Shown here piece after piece: positions 1-6,426 of a stretch of 17,099 bases of DNA. The notes beneath the pieces were generated by a model that made no database searches, was not told the DNA's origin, and was given only the letters and a program-made list of their open reading frames with translations. Source of the DNA: Actinomycetes bacterium. Lineage in GTDB: Bacteria > Actinomycetota > Actinomycetes > Mycobacteriales > Mycobacteriaceae. The first letter of the stretch is position 1. Each line of letters opens with the position of its first letter. Position numbers and translations under genes: made by a program. The stretch lies in NCBI GenBank assembly GCA_023415515.1, contig JAEZKH010000458.1, positions 1 to 17,099 of the forward strand. The letters run 5' to 3'.

Positions 1-401
1 AGGTGGTACAGGTTGCCGAAGAACTCGTCGAACCCGTGCGCGGTCGGCAGGTACTTGTTCAGGTCGCCGAGGTGGTTCTTGCCGAATTGGCCTGTGGCAT
101 AACCCAGCGGCTTGAGCAGTTCTGCGATCGTCGGATCCTCCTTCTGCAATCCGATGTCGACTCCGGGCATGCCGACCTTGCTCATCCCGGTGCGGTAGAC
201 GCTTTGACCGGTGATGAACGATGAGCGGCCCGCCGTGCAACTCTGCTCGCCGTAGGAATCGGTGAACAGAATCCCCTCGTCGGCGATGCGATCGATGTTG
301 GGCGTGAAGTAACCCATCAAACCCCGGCTGTAGCAGCTCAGATTGTAGATTCCGATGTCGTCACCCCAGATGACGAGGATGTTCGGTTTGTCGTCGGGCA
401 T
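1..401 (-). CDS. Type I sulfatase (arylsulfatase family), N-terminal part only
   Basis: The gene starts at ATG 399-401 and runs off the left edge, so only about 133 N-terminal residues are visible. A good ribosome binding site (AAGGGGG) lies 6 nt before the ATG. The opening residues NILVIWGDDIG supply the paired metal-binding aspartates D14 and D15. The active-site signature C55-T-A-G-R59 is the Cys-type sulfatase motif, whose Cys is oxidised to formylglycine by a separate activating enzyme. GKNHLGD farther on resembles the usual GKWHLG active-site Lys/His motif. Such enzymes hydrolyse sulfate esters; the substrate cannot be told from this fragment. It diverges from the DUF1876 gene across a 161-bp gap. 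The family is certain, the substrate unknown. Confidence 0.9.
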   Translation of the reverse strand, partial: MPDDKPNILVIWGDDIGIYNLSCYSRGLMGYFTPNIDRIADEGILFTDSYGEQSCTAGRSSFITGQSVYRTGMSKVGMPGVDIGLQKEDPTIAELLKPLGYATGQFGKNHLGDLNKYLPTAHGFDEFFGNLYH

Positions 402-562
402 CGTCGGCCCCCTTACGTCACGTTTCCGCGCATCTGTGCACATCGACGGTAGGTCGGTGAGCGTCCCAGCGGAGCGCCTTGGGCACCTTGGTGGTGAGAA
501 TTTACGGAAACGACGACCAAGCCCGGCTCGACAGCGCACTCTGATAGCCGGAGAGGTGGCGA
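402..562. other. Divergent intergenic region, sulfatase / DUF1876
   Basis: This 161-bp gap contains the sulfatase ribosome binding site at its left end and GGAGAGG for the DUF1876 gene at its right end. I see no convincing TANNNT hexamer at leaderless spacing for either gene and no DosR-type palindrome. A direct repeat CCTTGG-gca-CCTTGG lies near 479-493. Promoters must be here but I cannot place them with confidence. Confidence 0.4.
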
Positions 563-844
563 ATGTACGACAGAGTTCTGGACAACGACTGGCATATCGA
601 CATCGAGTTCGACGAGGATGACACCCACACGCACGCGACGGTTCGCGCGCGCCTCGGCGACGAGGACGACGAGATGACTGCGATCGGGGATGCGTTCCGC
701 AACCCGACCGATATCAGCCAACCGATGATCGGCGAGGAGATCGCAGCGGCGCGCGCCTTGATCGCACTGGGCACCGATTTACTTCATCGCGCCGGCTCCC
801 GCATCGAGGCGGTCACGCGTCACCCCGTTCACCTGGTCACCTGA
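563..844 (+). CDS. DUF1876 family protein (Rv1738/Rv2632c-like)
   Basis: This 93-residue protein matches the DUF1876 pattern: an acidic N-terminal strand (WHIDIEFDEDD), an alternating strand with ARARL-like sequence, then IGEEIAAARALIALG and a terminal IEAVTRHPVHL. M. tuberculosis Rv1738, a dormancy-induced member, has a fold reported to resemble ribosome hibernation factors, so a stress or translation-dormancy role is a family-based inference. The start is supported by GGAGAGG 6 nt upstream. It ends 11 bp before the convergent steroid dehydrogenase gene. I see no DosR box in the upstream gap, so regulation like that of Rv1738 cannot be assumed. Confidence 0.85.
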   Translation: MYDRVLDNDWHIDIEFDEDDTHTHATVRARLGDEDDEMTAIGDAFRNPTDISQPMIGEEIAAARALIALGTDLLHRAGSRIEAVTRHPVHLVT

Positions 845-855
845 CCGCCGACGGC

Positions 856-1956
856 TCAAGCCGTCGCGACGCCCGGCACCGCTTGCTCGCGCCCCTGTGC
901 CTGCATCTGCTTGTACAACTCGAGGTAGTACGGCATGCATTCACCCATCGCCTCTTCGGTCGTGAACAGCGGCTCGTAGCCGAGGTCGCGCTGTGCCTTG
1001 GCGATCGAGAAGTAGTTGTCGAGGTAGAGGCGCTCAACGGCGAGCGGCTCGAACGGCGGCTTGGGCAGCCCGACACGGAAGTGCAACCACTGCCAGATCG
1101 TCATGACCCAGCGCACGAACGCACCCGAGATTCGCAACTTGGGCCAACGTTGCCCGCACGCCTCGACGACGGGACGGGAAAACTCGAACATGTTGATCGG
1201 CTCACCGTCGTTGATGAAGTAGGCCTGCCCAGGTGCCGTTCCGCCGGGCACCAGGTGCTCGCCGGCCAGGATGAAACCGTGAATCAGGTTGTGCACGTAC
1301 GAGTTGTCGAGCTTGGCGTGTTTGCTGCCGACGAGTACCTTGACGTGTCCGGCGAGCACGCTCTCGAACAGCTTGCGGAACATCGTCTGGTCGCCTCGAC
1401 CCCAGATACCGCTTGGTCGGATCGAGCAGGTCAGCATGCCCTCTACGCCGTTCTGCGACAGCACGAATCGCTCGGCGGCAACCTTGGTCTCTGTGTAGAG
1501 ATCGTTGAAGCGCTCGGTGTAGGGGAGGGTTTCATCGCCTGCGGTGATCCGTTGCCCGCCCATCACGACGCTGTTGGAGGCGGTGTAGACGAAACGCTTG
1601 ACACCAGCCGCCCTGGCGGCGGTCACGAGGTTCTCGGTGCCTCCGACGTTGACCGCGAAGCTGCGCTGACGGTATTCCTCGGTGACCGACGACCCGCCCA
1701 TCAGGTCGATGATCGCGGCGGTGTGGAAGACGGTGTCGATGTCCTCGACGGCGGCCGCGACGGTGTCCTTGTCGCAGATGTCGCCCTGGAGAACCTGCAG
1801 CCGCGGATGCTCGGGCAGCGGCGACGGCGCACGGTCGAACGACCGCACGTCGTGGCCGCGCTCCAGCAGTGTGGCGACCAGGTTGGCCCCGACGAAGCCG
1901 GAGCCGCCGGTGACCAGCACACGGCCGAGTTCAGTCGTCAGCGTTGAATCACCCAT
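856..1956 (-). CDS. 3beta-hydroxysteroid dehydrogenase / steroid delta-isomerase (Rv1106c type)
   Basis: An NAD-dependent extended SDR/epimerase-fold enzyme expected to oxidise cholesterol to cholest-4-en-3-one, the first ring step of sterol catabolism. Counting from the longer 370-residue reading (ATG 1968), the Rossmann motif GGSGFVGANL is at 21-30, the catalytic Y158-TET-K162 pair follows Ser131/Ser133, and the C-terminal GYEPLFTTEEAM is typical of the family. The longer start matches the Rv1106c reading as I remember it. I chose ATG 1956 (366 residues) because TATGCT lies exactly 7 nt before it and would be the -10 of a leaderless message; neither ATG has a Shine-Dalgarno sequence. The gene follows xseB but has its own KstR-like operator. 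Confidence 0.92.
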   Translation of the reverse strand: MGDSTLTTELGRVLVTGGSGFVGANLVATLLERGHDVRSFDRAPSPLPEHPRLQVLQGDICDKDTVAAAVEDIDTVFHTAAIIDLMGGSSVTEEYRQRSFAVNVGGTENLVTAARAAGVKRFVYTASNSVVMGGQRITAGDETLPYTERFNDLYTETKVAAERFVLSQNGVEGMLTCSIRPSGIWGRGDQTMFRKLFESVLAGHVKVLVGSKHAKLDNSYVHNLIHGFILAGEHLVPGGTAPGQAYFINDGEPINMFEFSRPVVEACGQRWPKLRISGAFVRWVMTIWQWLHFRVGLPKPPFEPLAVERLYLDNYFSIAKAQRDLGYEPLFTTEEAMGECMPYYLELYKQMQAQGREQAVPGVATA

Positions 1957-1963
1957 GGCCGAA

Positions 1964-1969
1964 AGCATA
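1964..1969 (-). promoter_or_regulatory. Candidate -10 element of the steroid dehydrogenase gene
   Basis: TATGCT on the minus strand is followed by 7 nt and then ATG 1956, the spacing expected if transcription starts at the A of the ATG. The hexamer itself contains the alternative ATG at 1968. Confidence 0.5.
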
Positions 1970-1971
1970 AA

Positions 1972-1985
1972 TGAAACGTGTTCCA
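1972..1985. promoter_or_regulatory. KstR-type operator
   Basis: The 14-mer TGAAACGTGTTCCA fits the published KstR consensus TnnAACnnGTTnnA at every fixed position. KstR is the TetR-family repressor of mycobacterial cholesterol catabolism, relieved by cholesterol-derived CoA thioesters. The site sits just upstream of the candidate -10 element of the steroid dehydrogenase gene, where bound repressor would block RNA polymerase. In M. smegmatis the orthologous dehydrogenase gene is reported as KstR-controlled, which agrees. Confidence 0.8.
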
Positions 1986-2018
1986 GTTTCGAGGCTTCAC
2001 GTTAGGATATTTGACTGC

Positions 2019-2231
2019 TCAACTTTCGTCGTCGTCCCGGGCGGCCAGCGCATCCTCGATGCGCTTGCGGGCCCCCGCGAGGTGCTCGTCGCACCGTTTT
2101 GCCAGCTCTTCGCCCCTTTCCCAGAGCTTGAGAGAGGCATCGAGGTCGAGCCCACCCTGTTCGAGACGGCGCACCACTTCGACCAGTTCATCCCGGGCTT
2201 CTTCATATCCCAGTTCACTAATAGGCTTCAT
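2019..2231 (-). CDS. xseB: Exodeoxyribonuclease VII small subunit
   Basis: This 70-residue acidic helical protein has the XseB pattern: YEEARDELVEVVRRLEQGG, then LDASLKLWERGEELAKRCDEHL, a two-helix hairpin that packs on XseA. Exonuclease VII degrades single-stranded DNA from both ends, in mismatch repair and clean-up of DNA ends. Its ATG overlaps the xseA stop codon by four bases (ATGA), so translation is probably coupled. Length is normal for the family. Confidence 0.95.
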   Translation of the reverse strand: MKPISELGYEEARDELVEVVRRLEQGGLDLDASLKLWERGEELAKRCDEHLAGARKRIEDALAARDDDES

Positions 2232-3463
2232 TGAATTCCCTCGCTGACCGCCGTTATCGCGCCATCGGAGACCCGCACTCGCAGCCGGGTCCCGGCAGGT
2301 GCATCGTCGACGCTGTGCAGCACGGCGGCCTCACCGGTCGCCGCTACCGCCTGCACGACCGCGTAGCCGCGCGCCAGGGTAGCCGCAGGCCCGAGCGTCG
2401 TCAGCCGCGCCGACAGATGCCCGATCCGCTCGGATTCCACCGCGACCAGCCGGGCGATGTCGCGCCTGCCCGCGGTCCGGCAGCGGGTCACCTCGTCGGA
2501 GCGTGCCGTCAGTGCGGCAAGTGGCTGGGCCAGCACCGGCCTGCTGCGTAGCTGACTGATGACGTGCTCCTCGCGGCGCACCCAGTTGCGCAGCGCCCGC
2601 GCGCTTCGGCTGCGCAGGTCGTGCAGCAGCGCGAGTTCGGCGGCGGTGTCGGGGACGATTCGCTTGGCGGCGTCGGTCGGGGTGGCGGCCCGCAGATCGG
2701 CAACCAGGTCGCACAGCGGGTTGTCGGGCTCGTGGCCGATCGCGCTGACCACCGGTGTGGTGCACGCTGCAATGGCCCGGCACAGCGTTTCGTCGGAGAA
2801 CGGCAGCAAGTCTTCGACGCTTCCGCCGCCGCGCGCGACGACGATGACGTCGACGCCGGGATCGGCGTCCAGGTCGCGCAGCGCCTCGACGACCTGCGGA
2901 ACGGTGTTCGTGCCCTGCACCGCCGTGTTGCGAATCGCGAACCTGACTGCGGGCCAACGGTCTTTGGCCACCGATACGACATCGTGTTCGGCGGCGCTTG
3001 CGCGGCCGGTGATGAGTCCCACGGTGGCAGGCAGGAACGGGATCGGCCGCTTCAGCCGCGGATCGAACAGTCCCTCGGCCGCCAACAGCTTGCGCAGCCG
3101 GTCGATCCTGGCGAGTAGCTCACCGACCCCGACTGCGCGAATCTGGTTGACCCGCAAGGAGAAAGTGCCCCGGCCGACGAAGAAGTTCGGCCGGCCGAGC
3201 ATGATCACCCGCGTTCCCTCGGACAGCTTGACCGGCGCGTTCATCACCAGGTCGCGCGGGCACGTCACCGACAGCGACATGTCGGCGGCCGGGTCGCGCA
3301 GGGTGATGAAGGCCGTGCTGGTGTTGGGCCGCATCGACAGTTGTGCGACTTCCCCTTCGATCCAGACTGTGCCGAGCTTTTCGATCCACTCTTTGACCAT
3401 CATTGCGACGGTGCGGACCGGGTAGGGGTTGTCCGCGGACTGACCTCGCTCGTCGTTGGTCAC
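2228..3463 (-). CDS. xseA: Exodeoxyribonuclease VII large subunit
   Basis: Catalytic and DNA-binding subunit of exonuclease VII, 411 residues. Visible parts are an N-terminal OB fold (about 12-110, including VWIEGEVAQL), the catalytic core with GLITGRASAAEHDV (149-162), VARGGGSVEDLLPFSDE (209-225) and GHEPDNPLCDLVADLRAATPTDAA (244-266 region), then a long coiled region and a C-terminal domain containing LARGYAVV. The GTG start at 3461-3463 lies 10 nt after the upstream stop codon, with no clear ribosome binding site, so translation probably depends on reinitiation from the upstream gene. It overlaps xseB by 4 nt. Confidence 0.95.
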   Translation of the reverse strand: MTNDERGQSADNPYPVRTVAMMVKEWIEKLGTVWIEGEVAQLSMRPNTSTAFITLRDPAADMSLSVTCPRDLVMNAPVKLSEGTRVIMLGRPNFFVGRGTFSLRVNQIRAVGVGELLARIDRLRKLLAAEGLFDPRLKRPIPFLPATVGLITGRASAAEHDVVSVAKDRWPAVRFAIRNTAVQGTNTVPQVVEALRDLDADPGVDVIVVARGGGSVEDLLPFSDETLCRAIAACTTPVVSAIGHEPDNPLCDLVADLRAATPTDAAKRIVPDTAAELALLHDLRSRSARALRNWVRREEHVISQLRSRPVLAQPLAALTARSDEVTRCRTAGRRDIARLVAVESERIGHLSARLTTLGPAATLARGYAVVQAVAATGEAAVLHSVDDAPAGTRLRVRVSDGAITAVSEGIQ

Positions 3464-3473
3464 GCTCAGTCGG

Positions 3474-4028
3474 TCACTTGGCGGTCGCGCGGGTGATCCT
3501 GTTGGCCAGCAGCGTCTGGAACGGGGCGCGGTTCTTGGTCGCCTCCTCGTAGGCCAACAGCTCTTCGAGGTCGGCGACCCGCAACGAGGACAGCCGCGCC
3601 CGCAGCTGGGCCAGCGTCAACGTCTCGTAGTCCAACTTCTTGACGATCTCGGGCGCTTCGGAGCTCACGGGCGGCGGGGTGTCGTCGACCTGCGTTTCGG
3701 GCTCGCCACCGGTGAAGAGCACAAACCTGCCTTCGGTGAGCCGTTCGCCGTCGGGTGCAGGCTGGGGAGGTCCGTCGTCGGCGAGGTCCTCGTCGAACGT
3801 GGCCCATTCGGGCTGCTCGTCTTTGGGCGGAAACAGGTTCTCCAACGTCTCGTCGCCGCGGTTCACCAGGTCGGCCACGTCCTGCTGCACCTTCATCACG
3901 AGGTGTGCGACCTGGCTGACGACGGTCATCGGATACGTCAGGATGGTCTGCGGAAGCTTTCGTGTTTCCTCGATGGCGGTTACCGCCGCTCCGACCAGCA
4001 GACGAACCCCATAGGGTGCAGTAGCCAT
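3474..4028 (-). CDS. Rv1109c-like protein, lipid-droplet-associated type
   Basis: A 184-residue protein matching the mycobacterial family found directly upstream of xseA. Residues 1-50 are hydrophobic to amphipathic (LLVGAAVTAIEETRKLPQTI) and could lie on a membrane or lipid surface. The middle (about 65-125) is acidic and proline-rich, probably disordered. The C-terminal third (LDYETLTLAQLRARLSSL...DLEELLAYE) is helical. Relatives carry the database name lipid droplet-associated protein, which rests on Rhodococcus work; the function here is inferred. The ATG has no ribosome binding site but TAGGCT lies 7 nt upstream, suggesting a leaderless message. First gene of the xseA-xseB series. Confidence 0.75.
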   Translation of the reverse strand: MATAPYGVRLLVGAAVTAIEETRKLPQTILTYPMTVVSQVAHLVMKVQQDVADLVNRGDETLENLFPPKDEQPEWATFDEDLADDGPPQPAPDGERLTEGRFVLFTGGEPETQVDDTPPPVSSEAPEIVKKLDYETLTLAQLRARLSSLRVADLEELLAYEEATKNRAPFQTLLANRITRATAK

Positions 4029-4035
4029 GGGCCAC

Positions 4036-4041
4036 AGCCTA
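4036..4041 (-). promoter_or_regulatory. -10 element of the lipid-droplet-type gene / xseAB operon
   Basis: TAGGCT on the minus strand is followed by 7 nt (GTGGCCC) and the ATG, the spacing expected for a leaderless start. It lies in the 54-bp divergent gap shared with ispH. Confidence 0.55.
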
Positions 4042-4069
4042 CGGCTGGCCCTTCCAGCGCGCGGGTCAG

Positions 4070-4075
4070 TACCCT
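4070..4075 (+). promoter_or_regulatory. -10 element of ispH
   Basis: TACCCT is followed by 7 nt (GGGAACC) and the ispH ATG at 4083. The spacing mirrors that of the divergent gene and fits a leaderless ispH transcript. Confidence 0.55.
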
Positions 4076-4082
4076 GGGAACC

Positions 4083-5105
4083 ATGCCCTCGACTATCAAC
4101 ATGGGGATTCCGGGCGCCTCCAGCTCAGTTGCTGGCGGTAGCCGGAACAGCCCCGCAGGCAAGCGTGTGCTGCTTGCCGAGCCCCGGGGCTACTGCGCCG
4201 GGGTGGATCGCGCTGTGGAGACGGTCGAGCGGGCGCTGGAGAAGCATGGAGCGCCGGTGTACGTCCGGCACGAGATCGTGCACAACGTCCACGTGGTGCA
4301 GACCCTGGCCGAAGCCGGAGCGATCTTCGTCGACGAGACCGACGAAGTGCCCGAAGGGTCGATCGTCGTGTTCTCGGCACACGGCGTCGCGCCGACCGTG
4401 CACCTCAACGCCAAGGAGCGCGACCTGAAGGTCATCGACGCGACCTGTCCGCTGGTCACAAAGGTGCACAACGAGGCGAAGCGGTTCGCCAGGGACGACT
4501 ACGACATCCTGCTGATCGGGCACGAGGGCCATGAAGAGGTCATCGGCACGGCGGGTGAGGCGCCCGACCACGTCCAACTCGTCGACGGCCCCGACGCGGT
4601 CGACGACGTGATCGTTCGCGACGAGAACAAAGTGATCTGGCTGTCCCAGACCACGCTGAGCGTCGACGAGACGATGGAAACGGTGCGTCGGCTACGGGAG
4701 AAGTTCCCGACGTTGCAGGATCCGCCCAGCGACGACATCTGCTACGCCACCCAGAATCGTCAGGTGGCCGTCAAGGCGATGGCACCGGAGTGCCAGCTGG
4801 TCATCGTCGTCGGGTCACGCAATTCATCGAACTCCGTGCGCCTGGTCGAGGTCGCGTTGAACGCCGGGTCCGATGCCGCCCACCTGGTCGACTACGCCGA
4901 CGACATCGAGCCGACCTGGCTGGACGGCGTCACCACTGTCGGCGTCACCTCGGGGGCCTCGGTCCCCGAGATTCTGGTGCGCGGCGTGCTCGAGCGGCTT
5001 GCAGAATACGGCTTCGAGACGGTGCAACCGGTGACCACGGCTAACGAGACGCTGGTTTTCGCGCTGCCGCGCGAGATCCGTCCGGCCCGCAGCCAGGGCC
5101 TCTAG
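4083..5105 (+). CDS. ispH: 4-hydroxy-3-methylbut-2-enyl diphosphate reductase
   Basis: Last enzyme of the MEP isoprenoid pathway, converting HMBPP to IPP and DMAPP with a [4Fe-4S] cluster. The 340-residue protein carries the three cluster cysteines C38 (RGYCAGV), C122 (DATCPLV) and C220 (DDICYAT), plus substrate-pocket residues H67 (EIVHN), H100 (SAHGV), H150/E152 (GHEGHEE) and the SQTTLSV threonines. The open frame continues back to 3456 but that part is antisense to the neighbouring gene. ATG 4083 fits the remembered M. tuberculosis start (xxxTxxMGIPGAS) and has TACCCT 7 nt upstream. Mycobacteria often have two copies; this is the LytB2/Rv1110 type. Its stop codon interlocks with that of the next gene. 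Confidence 0.97.
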   Translation: MPSTINMGIPGASSSVAGGSRNSPAGKRVLLAEPRGYCAGVDRAVETVERALEKHGAPVYVRHEIVHNVHVVQTLAEAGAIFVDETDEVPEGSIVVFSAHGVAPTVHLNAKERDLKVIDATCPLVTKVHNEAKRFARDDYDILLIGHEGHEEVIGTAGEAPDHVQLVDGPDAVDDVIVRDENKVIWLSQTTLSVDETMETVRRLREKFPTLQDPPSDDICYATQNRQVAVKAMAPECQLVIVVGSRNSSNSVRLVEVALNAGSDAAHLVDYADDIEPTWLDGVTTVGVTSGASVPEILVRGVLERLAEYGFETVQPVTTANETLVFALPREIRPARSQGL

Positions 5106-6343
5106 ACGTCGTACTCCCACGCGTCGGCCCGATGTTTCGCCGTGCGCGGCCGGGAACGGTACTGCGGGCGTGGATCGGCGTCCTCGGCGCCGCGATACCG
5201 CACCCGCGAGATCGGGTGGTGGGTGCCGTTGTAGCCGTTGCCGTTTGACCCGCTCGTCCCGTGGGGCTCGAAGGGCTCGAAACCGTCGAACCGGCTGTGC
5301 CGGTCTGGACGGGGATATGAAGACCTGCGCTCGCTTTGCGGCGGCTGCTTACGCGGCTCCCGCGTCGACGAGGTGCGCGGTTCCCGCGTCGACGAGGTGC
5401 GCGGCTCCCGGGTGGACGAGGAACGGGGTTCGCGCGTCGAACGTGGCTCACGCGTGGAGGAACGCGGTTCGCGCGTGGACGACGCCCGGGGCTCGCGGGT
5501 GGACGACGCCCGGGGTTCGCGGGTCGAGGTCGTGCGCGGTCTGCGCCGCGGCTCGGACGGCGGCACCGTCGGGTCGGTGCTCTTGCGGGCGGTGCGCGGT
5601 CGACGCGGGCGCTCCGTCACCGCCTCGATGATCTCGGTCTCCGGCGGTCGGGTGTGGCGGGCGCGTGGTGTCTGGGTCCGCTTGACGGGTCGCCCGTTGC
5701 GGCTGCGCGCGGTAGCGGACGATCCTGCCTGCCCACCCGTCTTCGCGCTGCGGTCGATCGAATGCTGTCTGCTGCGTCGCGGCGCGGGCGCCTCGTCGAC
5801 GTGGTCGTCGTCCTCGGAATCGCGGTTCAGCAGCCCGGCGATCTTGGCGGTGACCGCCGAGAGCCGGCCCTCGGACGGTTCGACGGACTCGGCGGGCACT
5901 GTCTGGCGGGACGACATCCCCATGTACCAGCGGGCCAGACCGACCAGCAGGACGACCGCCGATGTGAAGAACATCAACGGGAAGCGCTCGATGAGCGGAT
6001 AGCCGCAGTTGATGAGGAGGTCTTTCAGCCCGTCCATGGTGCCGCCGTGAAACAGGAAGTACGCCATCGGCACGGCGACGAACAAGACCAGCGGCGGCTG
6101 GATGACGGCAGTGAAGACACCGGTCTGCCGCACGGCCACCACGGCGGCGACGCACCCGACGGAGTAGGCGGCAGCAAAGGCGAGGCTGAGTTCCTTGGCG
6201 CCCGACCCGGCATCGAATGCGAAGCCGATTGCGGTGAACGTGACCGCAATGAGCACCGCACCCCATGACGGCACACCGGGAATGGTGGGGATCATGGAGC
6301 GATGCTCGGCCACTACCGCAGACCTCGCACTCTGTCCTGACAC
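5102..6343 (-). CDS. DUF6542-like membrane protein with a Ser-Thr-Arg-Glu-Pro repeat tail
   Basis: Equivalent in position and sequence to M. tuberculosis Rv1111c as I recall it. I chose GTG 6343 (413 residues): TACGGT lies 6 nt upstream, and the longer frame to 6475 would run through the ychF start. Four hydrophobic segments lie at about 27-45, 52-71, 74-98 and 121-141, followed by a long, very basic, Ser/Pro/Arg-rich tail of about 270 residues that must be disordered and probably cytoplasmic. The tail contains eight STREPR units. Function is unknown; a basic tail on a small membrane domain could bind nucleic acid, acidic lipid or a partner protein, but that is speculation. Its stop TAG shares the bases CTAG with the ispH stop. 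Confidence 0.75.
   Translation of the reverse strand: MSGQSARSAVVAEHRSMIPTIPGVPSWGAVLIAVTFTAIGFAFDAGSGAKELSLAFAAAYSVGCVAAVVAVRQTGVFTAVIQPPLVLFVAVPMAYFLFHGGTMDGLKDLLINCGYPLIERFPLMFFTSAVVLLVGLARWYMGMSSRQTVPAESVEPSEGRLSAVTAKIAGLLNRDSEDDDHVDEAPAPRRSRQHSIDRSAKTGGQAGSSATARSRNGRPVKRTQTPRARHTRPPETEIIEAVTERPRRPRTARKSTDPTVPPSEPRRRPRTTSTREPRASSTREPRASSTREPRSSTREPRSTREPRSSSTREPRTSSTREPRTSSTREPRKQPPQSERRSSYPRPDRHSRFDGFEPFEPHGTSGSNGNGYNGTHHPISRVRYRGAEDADPRPQYRSRPRTAKHRADAWEYDV
5352..5534 (-). repeat. Coding minisatellite, eight 18-24-bp units
   Basis: Eight head-to-tail units of 24, 24, 24, 18, 21, 24, 24 and 24 bp, each containing a version of CGCGG(T/C)TCxCGxGT on the plus strand. On the minus strand they encode STREPR with 0-2 extra serine, threonine or alanine residues between. 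All unit lengths are multiples of three, so the frame is kept. Confidence 0.9.
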
Positions 6344-6349
6344 ACGTTG

Positions 6350-6355
6350 ACCGTA
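6350..6355 (-). promoter_or_regulatory. -10 element of the DUF6542-like gene
   Basis: TACGGT on the minus strand is followed by 6 nt and GTG 6343. This sets the preferred start of that gene and fits a leaderless message. Confidence 0.5.
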
Positions 6356-6411
6356 CCGGCTTCGGCTGGATGTGGCTGCCAGCGCGCGCTGGTGTGGCAG
6401 CGGGTGTCTCC

Positions 6412-6417
6412 TAGACT
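6412..6417 (+). promoter_or_regulatory. Candidate -10 element of ychF
   Basis: TAGACT lies 9 nt before GTG 6427. The spacing is a little long but there is no ribosome binding site, so a leaderless or near-leaderless start is likely. Confidence 0.4.
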
Positions 6418-6426
6418 TGGCTCCCT

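Noticed and set aside
402..562. DosR box upstream of the DUF1876 gene
   Set aside because: No segment matches the GGGACTWWAGTCCC core; only partial GGGCAC fragments are present.
883..1947. 354-codon plus-strand open frame
   Set aside because: Mirror of the steroid dehydrogenase gene; long opposite-strand frames are common in GC-rich coding DNA and its translation shows no domain.
2559..3425. 288-codon plus-strand open frame opposite xseA
   Set aside because: Ser/Thr/Arg-rich translation with no motif, fully antisense to a clear xseA.
3456..4082. Upstream part of the long plus-strand frame fused to ispH
   Set aside because: It is antisense to the lipid-droplet-type gene, Arg/Gly/Leu-rich without family features, and the true ispH start at 4083 has its own -10 element and matches the family start.
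5352..5534. CRISPR-like spacing of short repeats
   Set aside because: The repeats are contiguous, have no unique spacers, and encode an in-frame STREPR tail; this is a coding minisatellite.
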